NCBI GenBank assembly: GCA_903847495.1
Contig: CAINDT010000255.1
Location: forward strand, 1-8,068
DNA length: 8,068 bases
Direction: 5' to 3'
Source: an uncultured Actinomycetes bacterium
GTDB taxonomy: Bacteria; Actinomycetota; Thermoleophilia; Gaiellales; F1-60-MAGs149
Numbering within the stretch: the stretch's first letter is position 1; every line of letters starts with the position of its first letter. Made by a program: the position numbers and the translations under genes. Positions 1 through 6,007 of this stretch are shown in pieces. The notes under the pieces were generated by a model. That model worked only from the letters and a program-made list of their open reading frames with translations, made no database searches and was not told the origin of the DNA.

Positions 1-1014
1 AGCCAGGACGCCGGCACCGTCGCGATTCAAGACAACGGTGTGAGCGTGGCGAGCGCCACCCTTACCAGCGGCAAGGCCACGATCTACTGGACGCCGGCCG
101 TCGACGGCACGTCGAAGCTCACGGCGGTGTACAAGGGCAACGGGTGGAACACGCCCGCCACGACGAAGACGTACTCGGTTCCGGTCACCGGCGGCACTGG
201 CGTCTCGATCGACGACGTCGGCCTGATTCCCGGCAGCACAACGCAAGCGCAGGCGTCGGTGACGGTTTCACCCGCCACGACGACCGGGATGGTCGCGCTG
301 ATCGACACGGCTACGAAGGCGGCAGTCGGTCAGGGCGCGATCGTCAACGGCGTGGCGACAGTGAAGTTCCCGTACAAGATTGGGAAGTCCTACACCTTCA
401 TCGCCAAGTACACGGGCACGCCGGTCGGCCAGGCCTACCCCTACGCGTGGAACTCGCCGGCTGCAGCCTCGTCGATCTCGGCATCGGGCATCCCAACCGG
501 CGGCGCGGTCGCGGGCAAGACGTACCCGATCAAAGTCACCGTCACGACCAAGGCAGACGGCGGCCGGGTCGGCATCCGGGACAACGGCGTCGACGTGGCG
601 AGCGCGGATCTCACGAGCGGAAAGGCCACGATCAACTGGATCCCGGCGGTCAACGGTACGTCGAACATCGCCGTCGTCTACAAGGGCAATGCGTGGAACA
701 CGCCCGCGACCACGCCGACCTACACGATTCCGGTCACCGGCGGCACCGGCGTGTCGGTGAGCGGCATCACCCTGACGGACGGCAGCGCCGCCTCCGCAAC
801 GGCATCGGTGGCGGTGACGCCCGCGACGACGACCGGCACGGTCACGCTGGTCGACGCATCTACGCGCGCCACGGTCGGGCAGGGCGCGCTGACCAACGGC
901 GTCGCGACGATTGACTTCCCGTACGCGGAGGGCACGTCGTACACCTTCGTCGCCAAGTACACGGGCTCGCCGTCGGGCCAGTCCTACCCCTACGCGTGGA
1001 CTTCGCCAGCTGCG
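1..1014 (+). repeat. Tandem coding repeat, period 549 bp (183 codons)
   Basis: Bases 1-465 align without gaps to 550-1014. For example, GACAACGG occurs at 31 and 580, and TACGCGTGG at 442 and 991, both exactly 549 bp apart. At protein level the copies share DNGV-x-VAS, LTSGKATI-x-W, VYKGN-x-WNTPATT, VTGGTGVS, PATTTG, VGQGA, KYTG and YPYAW. The linker at 466-549 presumably has its partner upstream of the window, so further copies are likely there. The copies have diverged mostly without length change, as in duplicated domain pairs of surface proteins. Confidence 0.9.
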
Positions 1015-1755
1015 AAGAAGCTGACCGCGGCACAGGCGGCATCGCTGTCAGAGCAGCTAACGGCGATCACCGACAGCATCGCGGGCGGCGTCGATCCGCA
1101 GACGCGGACCATCACCTCCACGTCGCGTGGTGGCACGGCGTTCAGCATGAAGTGCCCGAAGGGCGAACACCTGATCAACGTGGACGCGATGACGTCCGGC
1201 CCCGTCGACGAGATCGGCCTCGCCTCGCTGACCTCCACCGGTGTCAAGGTGCAGCCGTCGGCTGCGGACAAGGGGCACCGCGTGCTTGGCCAGATCATCT
1301 GCCGCCCGGCCAGCGCCAAGCAGGTCACGGTCGGTGGCATCGCCTTCGGCACAGCCGGTCCGAACCGGATCGCGCTGACGGCGGTGGGTACCGGCTTCGG
1401 CGGACCTGGCCGCGATCACCTCTCATCGTCCGTGGCTGGCTCGTCGCTCTGGGGCGGCCTCGGCCGCGACACGCTGCTCGTCGGCGGCGCATCGAGTGTC
1501 GGCGACGGCGGTCCGGGTGCTGATGTGCTCATAGCCACCGGCAGCGGCAGGCACCTCCTCGTGGGCGGCCTCGGGCGCGACACGCTGGTCGGATCGTTCG
1601 GGCCCGACGTGATCAACGCCCGCGATGGGCACGGCGGGGACCTCGTGGACTGTCGCTCTGCGCAGACGCGGGTGGTGGCCGACGCCAACGACATGATCAG
1701 CGGCCCGTGCATCCAGGTCGATACGGCCAACGGCAAGGGCACCGTCACCCCGTAG
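1..1755 (+). CDS. Ig-like repeat protein with degenerate RTX-type C-terminal repeats (5' partial)
   Basis: The frame is open from base 1, so the start and any signal peptide lie upstream; 584 residues are visible, ending in TAG. Residues 1-338 form two copies of a 183-residue unit. Each unit holds two beta-rich modules with the pattern G-x-V-x-[IL]-x-D ... [SN]G-[KV]-A-T ... Y-[KT]-G, like bacterial Ig-like (Big_3-type) domains. A short Ala/Ser-rich linker follows. Residues 385 and 434 are cysteines in a region I do not recognise. Residues about 467-540 carry four GGxGxDxL-type motifs (GGPGRDHL, GGLGRDTL, GGPGADVL, GGLGRDTL), separated by irregular spacers rather than stacked as continuous nonapeptides, so calcium binding is uncertain. 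The C-terminal block NARDG...VDC...ADANDMISGPC (Cys 551 and 570) resembles the end of many thermoleophilian RTX-like proteins. Ig-like modules plus glycine/aspartate repeats suggest an exported or surface protein, perhaps adhesive; this is inferred. No enzymatic domain is visible. It converges on argA 15 bp downstream. Confidence 0.85.
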   Translation, partial: SQDAGTVAIQDNGVSVASATLTSGKATIYWTPAVDGTSKLTAVYKGNGWNTPATTKTYSVPVTGGTGVSIDDVGLIPGSTTQAQASVTVSPATTTGMVALIDTATKAAVGQGAIVNGVATVKFPYKIGKSYTFIAKYTGTPVGQAYPYAWNSPAAASSISASGIPTGGAVAGKTYPIKVTVTTKADGGRVGIRDNGVDVASADLTSGKATINWIPAVNGTSNIAVVYKGNAWNTPATTPTYTIPVTGGTGVSVSGITLTDGSAASATASVAVTPATTTGTVTLVDASTRATVGQGALTNGVATIDFPYAEGTSYTFVAKYTGSPSGQSYPYAWTSPAAKKLTAAQAASLSEQLTAITDSIAGGVDPQTRTITSTSRGGTAFSMKCPKGEHLINVDAMTSGPVDEIGLASLTSTGVKVQPSAADKGHRVLGQIICRPASAKQVTVGGIAFGTAGPNRIALTAVGTGFGGPGRDHLSSSVAGSSLWGGLGRDTLLVGGASSVGDGGPGADVLIATGSGRHLLVGGLGRDTLVGSFGPDVINARDGHGGDLVDCRSAQTRVVADANDMISGPCIQVDTANGKGTVTP

Positions 1756-1770
1756 CGTCGCGCGTCCCCG

Positions 1771-2271
1771 CTAGAGCGTCAGCAGCATGCGCGTGTTGCC
1801 GAGAGTGTTCGGCTTCACGTACTCGAGGTCGAGGAACTCCGCGATACCGCGGTCGTAGGAGCGGCGCATCTCGTTGTAGACCTCGGGCGTGACGGGCGTG
1901 CCCTCGATCTCGCGGAAGCCATGACGGCTGAAGAACGACGTCTCGAACGTCAGCACGAAGATGCGCTCGATGCCGAGCTCGCGGCCGTGCTCGATCAGTC
2001 GCTGCACGATCAGACCGCCAACGCCTCGGCGCTTGGCTTCGCGATCGACGGCGACGGTGCGGATCTCGCCGAGGTCCTCCCAGAGGATGTGCAGTGCGCC
2101 GCAGCCGACGATCCGGTCGCCGTCCACCGCGACCCAGAACTCCTGCACGTCCTCGTACAGCGTGACGGTCTCCTTCACGAGCAGGACCTTGCCGGCGTAC
2201 TGATCGACGAGCGCACGGATCGCTCCGACATCGCGCGTGGTGGCGCGGCGGACGATGAGCTCGTTGGACAT
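1771..2271 (-). CDS. argA: Amino-acid N-acetyltransferase (short N-acetylglutamate synthase, GNAT family)
   Basis: This enzyme transfers acetyl from acetyl-CoA to glutamate, the first committed step of arginine biosynthesis, in the cytoplasm. The 166-residue protein is a single GNAT domain without an amino-acid kinase domain. It closely matches what I remember of the M. tuberculosis Rv2747 type: VRRATTRDV near residue 7, YAGK at 25-28, VTLYEDVQEFWVA at 36-48, GCGALHILWEDLGEIRTVAVD at 56-76, the acetyl-CoA loop KRRGVG at 80-85, FVLTFET at 105-111, F-x-x-HGF-x-EIEGTPV at 114-127, and the tail EFLDLEYVKPN-x-LGN-x-RMLL. The ATG at 2271 puts this conserved core seven residues in. An upstream in-frame ATG at 2313 would add 14 unconserved residues and remove the gap to dnaE's control region, so it is less likely. 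No Shine-Dalgarno is visible, but a TACCCT box lies 7 nt before the ATG. The gene is divergent from dnaE and convergent with the repeat protein. No other arginine gene is in view. Confidence 0.9.
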   Translation of the reverse strand: MSNELIVRRATTRDVGAIRALVDQYAGKVLLVKETVTLYEDVQEFWVAVDGDRIVGCGALHILWEDLGEIRTVAVDREAKRRGVGGLIVQRLIEHGRELGIERIFVLTFETSFFSRHGFREIEGTPVTPEVYNEMRRSYDRGIAEFLDLEYVKPNTLGNTRMLLTL

Positions 2272-2278
2272 GGGAGGG

Positions 2279-2284
2279 AGGGTA
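2279..2284 (-). promoter_or_regulatory. Candidate -10 box for argA (leaderless-type)
   Basis: TACCCT on the minus strand fits the actinobacterial -10 pattern TANNNT and ends 7 nt before the argA ATG. Together with the lack of a ribosome binding site, this suggests transcription starts at or next to the start codon. No convincing -35 hexamer is seen about 17 nt upstream. Six-base matches of this kind are common, so this is tentative. Confidence 0.35.
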
Positions 2285-2329
2285 TCCAAGGTCGGATTCG
2301 CCCCGATCCGCATCCGCCGCCCGGCGGAC

Positions 2330-2335
2330 TAGGAT
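2330..2335 (+). promoter_or_regulatory. Candidate -10 box for dnaE (leaderless-type)
   Basis: TAGGAT fits TANNNT and ends 9 nt before the dnaE GTG at 2345. The nine bases between them contain no purine-rich ribosome binding site, so a leaderless or near-leaderless mRNA is likely. A small GC hairpin (CCGCC/GGCGG, 2314-2327) sits just upstream where a -35 spacer would be; no good -35 hexamer is visible. Confidence 0.4.
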
Positions 2336-2344
2336 GGTTCTCCC

Positions 2345-5300
2345 GTGCCTGCCGAGTTCGTCCACCTCCACTGTCATTCCGAGTACTCGATCCTCGATGG
2401 CGCCTGCCGCGTCAGCGAGCTGGTGAAGCGCTCGATCGAGCTCGAGATGCCAGCAGTCACGATCACGGATCACGGCTCGATGGCGGGCTCGGTCGATCTC
2501 TACCGGACCGCCACGAAGGCCGGTATCAAGCCGATCATCGGCTGCGAGATCTACCTCGTCGAGGACCGCCGCGCGAAGGAGCCCGCCGGACGCCGCGACT
2601 GGGCGCACCTGACCCTGCTGGCCAAGGATCTCGAGGGGTACCACAACCTCGTCAAGCTGGTCACCCTCGGCTACCTCGAGGGCTACCACTACAAGCCGCG
2701 CGTCGATCTCGACCTGCTGCAGCAGCATTCCCAGGGCCTGATCGCGCTGAGCGGCTGCCTGGCCAGCCGCGTCAACCAGGCGATCATGAAGGGCGACGAG
2801 AGCGCCGCGCGCGAGGAGATGGATCTGATGATCCAGATCTTCGGCCGGGAGAACTTCTACGTCGAGATCCAGGATGCCGACCTCGAGGAGCACCACCAGG
2901 TCAACCCGGTGCTGATCAAGCTGGCCGACGAGCTCGGCCTGACCACCGTCGGCACCGGTGACGTGCACTACCTGCGCGCCGAAGATGCCGATCCGCACGA
3001 GGTGCTGCTCTGCATCCAGACGGGCGACGTGCTGGCCAACGACAAGCGCTTCAAGTTCCCGAACAAGGAGTTCTTCCTCAAGACGCCGGACGAGATGCAG
3101 CGCGTGTTCGCGCCGTACGGGCGCGACCTCATGTCGCCGACGCTCGAGATCGCGGAGCGCTGCAACGTCGAGCTCGAGCTCGGTGCGATCCGCCTGCCGA
3201 AGTACGACGTGCCGAACGGCGAGGACGCCTTCGCGTACCTCACGCGCCTCTGCGAGGAGGGGCTGGCGCGCCGCTACCCCGCGGCCACGCAGGATCTCCA
3301 CGACCGTCTCGCCTTCGAGCTGGCGACGATCCGCGAGATGGGCTTCGCCGACTACTTCCTGGTCACGTGGGACTTCGTCGGCTTCGCCAAGCGTGAGGGC
3401 ATCGGCGTGGGGCCGGGTCGCGGCTCGGCCGCCGGCTCCCTCGTCGCGTACTGCCTCGAGATCACCGACGTCGATCCGATCCGCTACGACCTGCTGTTCG
3501 AGCGCTTCCTCAACCCGGGCCGCAAGTCCATGCCCGACATCGACATCGACTTCTCCGTGCATGGGCGCGAGCGCGTGATGAACTACGTCGTCGAGAAGTA
3601 CGGGCGCGAGCGCGTGGCGCAGATCATCACCTTTGGCAAGCTCGCCGCCAAGCAGGCCACGCGCGACACCGGCCGGGTGCTTGGTCTCCCGTACGGCACC
3701 GTCGATCGCATCGCCAAGGGCATCCCCGACGGCGTCAAGGTCGGCTTTGACGAGAGCCTGCAGCCCGGCCAGGAGCTCCGCGAGATGTACGACGATCCGA
3801 CGCCGATCGGGCGCTCGGACGACGGACGCGAGATCACCGCCAAGGAACTGATCGACATGGCGCGCCCGCTCGAGGGTCTCGTGCGCCAGGACTCGATCCA
3901 CGCCGCTGCCGTCGTGATCGGCGACCGGCCGCTGGTCGAGTACGTGCCGCTGCAGCGCAAGGGCGTCGACTCCGAACTCGTCACGCAGTACGCGATGGGC
4001 GATATCGAGGCACTCGGTCTGCTCAAGATGGACTTCCTCGGCCTCCGCAACCTCGACGTGATCGACGAGGCGGTGCGCCTGATCGAGGAGTCGCAGGGCG
4101 TCCGCATCGACATCCCGAACCTCCCGCTCGACGACGAGCCTACCTACGCGATGCTCCGCAAGGGCGACGCGACCGGTGTCTTCCAGTTCGAGAGCACCGG
4201 CATGCGCGACTCGCTGCGGCAGGTCAAGCCCACCCAGTTCGAGGACCTCGTGGCGCTCGTGGCGCTGTATCGCCCGGGCCCGATGCAGAACATCCCCACC
4301 TACGCGCGGCGCAAGAACGGGCAGGAGCCCGTCACCTTCGCTGATCCGCGCCTCGAGCCGATCCTCGCGTCGACGATGGGCGTCTACATCTACCAAGAGC
4401 AGTCGATGCTGATCGCCAAGGAGCTGGCGGGCTTCAGCCCCTCCGAGGCCGACGATCTCCGCAAGGCGATCGGCAAGAAGAACGCCGAGCTGATGGCGTC
4501 GCTGAAGCCGCGCTTCATCGAGGGCTGCGCGGCGAACGGCGTCGACGCCCAGGTCGCGGCGAACATGTGGGACGAGAACGAGCGCTCGGCCGAGTACTCG
4601 TTCAACAAATCGCACGCCGCCTGCTACGCCCTGATCTCGTACCGCACCGCGTACCTCAAGGCCAACTACCCGGCCGAGTACATGGCGGCGCTGATCTCCT
4701 CGGTGATGGACACCAAGGACAAGGTGCCGTTCTACGTCGCCGAGTGCGAGTCGATGGGGCTCGAGGTCCTGCCGCCGGACGTGAACTCGTCGCAGCGCGA
4801 CTTCGCGGTGGTGGAGGGGAAGATCCGCTTCGGCCTCAGTGCCGTCAAGAACGTGGGCGAGAACGCCGTGCGCGCGATCATCGAGGCGCGCGAGGAGGGC
4901 GGCCGCTTCATCTCCGTCTGGGACGTCGCCGAGCGCGTCGACGCGCAGCACGTCTCGAGCCGCGTGCTCGAGAGTCTGATCCGCGCCGGCGCACTTGACA
5001 CCACCGGCGATCCGCGCCGCGGCATGCTGCTGGTGCTCGATCAGGCCGTGCAGTCGGGCCGCAAGTCGCAGGCCGATCGCCACGCCGGGCAGACGAACCT
5101 CTTCGAGGGGCTTGATGACGCGTCGGTCGGCGGTGGCGGTGGCGGCTCGCATCCGCCCGTGCCGGCCGGCGAGTTCGAGAAGAAGGAGCTGCTGGCGGGA
5201 GAGCGCGAGACGCTCGGCATCTATGTCTCCAGCCATCCCTTGTCCGACATCGCCGACCAGCTGACCCGCAAGGTCGACCTGCCGATCCGCGATCTCGAGC

Positions 5301-5800
5301 ACCGCAAGGAGGGCGAGACCGTCATGATCGGCGGCCTCGTGTCCAGCATCCGTCAGACGATGACGAAGAAGGGCGATCCGATGGCGTTCGTCCAGCTCGA
5401 GGACACCACGGGCGTCGTCGAGGTCGTCGTCTTCTCAAAGGCCTTCATCGCGTCGCGCATGCACCTCGAGCAGGACCGCATCGTGATCGTCAAGGGGCGC
5501 GTCGATCAGCGCGGCGGTGGCGAGACGAAGCTCGTCGCGTTCGAGGTGCTGCCGTTCGACGCCGTCCCCGTGATCGGCATCGTCCGCATCGAGGTCGACG
5601 CCCGCACGGCACCGGCCGACGCGATCGAGCGCCTCCGGCACATCTGCGAGGAGTTCCACGGGGACCATCCGGTCGTGGTGGATATCCGGACGTCGTCGGG
5701 GCAGCGGCGCCTCAGGTTGGGGACCGCCTACCGTGTGCGCCCGGATCAGGCGCTGTTCGCCGAGATCCAGGCCACGGTGGGGTCGGTGTCGGTGGCGTAA
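2345..5800 (+). CDS. dnaE: DNA polymerase III alpha subunit (DnaE1-type replicative polymerase)
   Basis: This is the catalytic subunit of the replicative polymerase; 1151 residues, GTG start, normal length. The start is set by the conserved N-terminus FVHLHCHSEYSILDG at residues 5-19. The PHP domain (about 5-275) keeps all nine expected metal ligands: H9, H11, D18, H43, E68, H88, C138, D206 and H208. The polymerase core has GPGRGSAAGSLVAY (about 354-368), PDIDIDF with catalytic D398 and D400, and the third aspartate D563 in LLKMDFLGLRNL; YIYQEQ is near 682-687. A helix-hairpin-helix segment (VKNVGENAVRAI) is near 833-844. QTNLF at 916-920 fits the sliding-clamp motif QxxLF and is followed by a six-glycine linker. 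An OB-fold (GGLVSSIRQT...VQLEDTTG) spans roughly 990-1060, then a C-terminal tail. The intact PHP site, clamp motif and length favour replicative DnaE1 over DnaE2/ImuC or PolC. The last codons form the left arm of a long hairpin. Confidence 0.97.
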   Translation: MPAEFVHLHCHSEYSILDGACRVSELVKRSIELEMPAVTITDHGSMAGSVDLYRTATKAGIKPIIGCEIYLVEDRRAKEPAGRRDWAHLTLLAKDLEGYHNLVKLVTLGYLEGYHYKPRVDLDLLQQHSQGLIALSGCLASRVNQAIMKGDESAAREEMDLMIQIFGRENFYVEIQDADLEEHHQVNPVLIKLADELGLTTVGTGDVHYLRAEDADPHEVLLCIQTGDVLANDKRFKFPNKEFFLKTPDEMQRVFAPYGRDLMSPTLEIAERCNVELELGAIRLPKYDVPNGEDAFAYLTRLCEEGLARRYPAATQDLHDRLAFELATIREMGFADYFLVTWDFVGFAKREGIGVGPGRGSAAGSLVAYCLEITDVDPIRYDLLFERFLNPGRKSMPDIDIDFSVHGRERVMNYVVEKYGRERVAQIITFGKLAAKQATRDTGRVLGLPYGTVDRIAKGIPDGVKVGFDESLQPGQELREMYDDPTPIGRSDDGREITAKELIDMARPLEGLVRQDSIHAAAVVIGDRPLVEYVPLQRKGVDSELVTQYAMGDIEALGLLKMDFLGLRNLDVIDEAVRLIEESQGVRIDIPNLPLDDEPTYAMLRKGDATGVFQFESTGMRDSLRQVKPTQFEDLVALVALYRPGPMQNIPTYARRKNGQEPVTFADPRLEPILASTMGVYIYQEQSMLIAKELAGFSPSEADDLRKAIGKKNAELMASLKPRFIEGCAANGVDAQVAANMWDENERSAEYSFNKSHAACYALISYRTAYLKANYPAEYMAALISSVMDTKDKVPFYVAECESMGLEVLPPDVNSSQRDFAVVEGKIRFGLSAVKNVGENAVRAIIEAREEGGRFISVWDVAERVDAQHVSSRVLESLIRAGALDTTGDPRRGMLLVLDQAVQSGRKSQADRHAGQTNLFEGLDDASVGGGGGGSHPPVPAGEFEKKELLAGERETLGIYVSSHPLSDIADQLTRKVDLPIRDLEHRKEGETVMIGGLVSSIRQTMTKKGDPMAFVQLEDTTGVVEVVVFSKAFIASRMHLEQDRIVIVKGRVDQRGGGETKLVAFEVLPFDAVPVIGIVRIEVDARTAPADAIERLRHICEEFHGDHPVVVDIRTSSGQRRLRLGTAYRVRPDQALFAEIQATVGSVSVA

Positions 5801-5827
5801 GCCGCCGTCACCGACCCCACCGTCGCC
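5770..5827 (+). terminator. Long hairpin at the dnaE 3' end, likely transcription terminator
   Basis: Bases 5774-5788 pair perfectly with 5809-5823 (15 bp). After a T-T mismatch, 5790-5796 pair with 5801-5807 (7 bp, one G-T wobble), closing on the tetraloop GTAA at 5797-5800. Outside the 15-bp stem, 5770-5772 pair with 5825-5827 across a C-C mismatch. The loop is of GNRA type, and its TAA is the dnaE stop codon. No T-run follows, as is usual for putative terminators in high-GC actinobacteria. It could also act as a 3' mRNA stabiliser; termination is inferred. Confidence 0.65.
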
Positions 5828-5930
5828 ATGCATCCCATCGAGGAGCGTCTGCCTCAAGGATCCACGCGAACGGCTCGAGGTCGAGATCCAGTTGCAGGGC
5901 GGGCGTGCCGGTCGGCGAACGTGGTGGCAT
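5808..5930 (-). other. 40-codon antisense ORF sharing the ScpA N-terminal peptide
   Basis: Read on the minus strand from an ATG at 5930 to a TGA at 5810-5808, this frame gives 40 residues. Residues 11-22 are ALQLDLDLEPFA, identical to residues 6-17 of ScpA, because the segment lies on the left arm of the inverted repeat. Both ORFs begin GATGCC; the antisense one has 15 extra bases (five codons) before the shared peptide. The rest, rich in Trp and Arg, has no similarity I recognise, and its end overlaps the dnaE hairpin. I see no ribosome binding site or matching -10 box. It is most simply a relic of an inverted duplication and not a gene. Confidence 0.15.
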
Positions 5931-6007
5931 CCGACACCCGCACTAGCCTGAGAACCGATGCCTGCATCCTCCGCCCTCCAGCTGGATCTCGACCTCGAGC
6001 CGTTCGC
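5866..6007. repeat. 37-nt inverted repeat flanking the scpA start (inverted copy of scpA codons 5-17)
   Basis: The left arm 5866-5902 is the reverse complement of the right arm 5971-6007 at 35 of 37 positions, with no gaps. Mismatches are 5892/5981 (T-G, a wobble in RNA) and 5894/5979 (C-C). The 68-nt spacer holds the candidate scpA -10 box and start codon. Within it, GGCATC at 5926-5931 can pair with GATGCC at 5957-5962, which includes the ATG. In the ScpA reading frame both mismatches are synonymous (Leu CTC/CTG, Gln CAG/CAA). A transcript reading through from dnaE could form this stem; one starting at the scpA ATG would contain only the right arm. Confidence 0.9.
5944..5949 (+). promoter_or_regulatory. 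Candidate -10 box for scpA (leaderless-type)
   Basis: TAGCCT fits TANNNT and ends 8 nt before the scpA ATG. There is no Shine-Dalgarno in between. The spacing matches the boxes before dnaE (9 nt) and argA (7 nt). No clear -35 hexamer is seen. If used, it would start the scpA-scpB-rluB transcript at the start codon, inside the spacer of the inverted repeat. Confidence 0.4.

Noticed and set aside
1753..1773. TAGCG...CGCTA inverted repeat holding both convergent stop codons, a possible bidirectional terminator.
   Set aside because: The stem is only 5 bp with an 11-nt loop, and both arms are anchored by the TAG stop codons, so a chance match is plausible. Too weak to annotate.
2269..2313. Longer argA start at the ATG complementary to 2311-2313.
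   Set aside because: The 14 added residues do not resemble the N-terminus of the family, and the later ATG has the TANNNT box at the spacing seen for dnaE and scpA.
2314..2327. CCGCC/GGCGG hairpin just upstream of the dnaE -10 box, a possible operator.
   Set aside because: Five GC pairs around a four-base loop are common in DNA of this composition, and no second copy is seen near argA or scpA.
1921..2961. A 346-codon plus-strand frame running through argA and into dnaE.
   Set aside because: It overlaps two strongly supported genes in other frames, and its translation is Arg/Pro/Gly-rich without motifs. It is a GC-bias shadow.
5101..5170. Possible inserted segment in dnaE at the six-glycine stretch.
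   Set aside because: It sits just after the clamp-binding QTNLF motif, where a variable flexible linker is normal in DnaE; frame and flanking conserved blocks are intact.
1745..5302. A very long open frame (1185 codons) on the minus strand opposite argA's end and most of dnaE.
   Set aside because: It is rich in Arg, Leu, Asp, Val and Ala with no recognisable domain. It lies opposite a fully convincing dnaE, and over argA it runs in a different frame from the real gene. Long antisense frames without stops are expected from third-position GC bias in high-GC genes.
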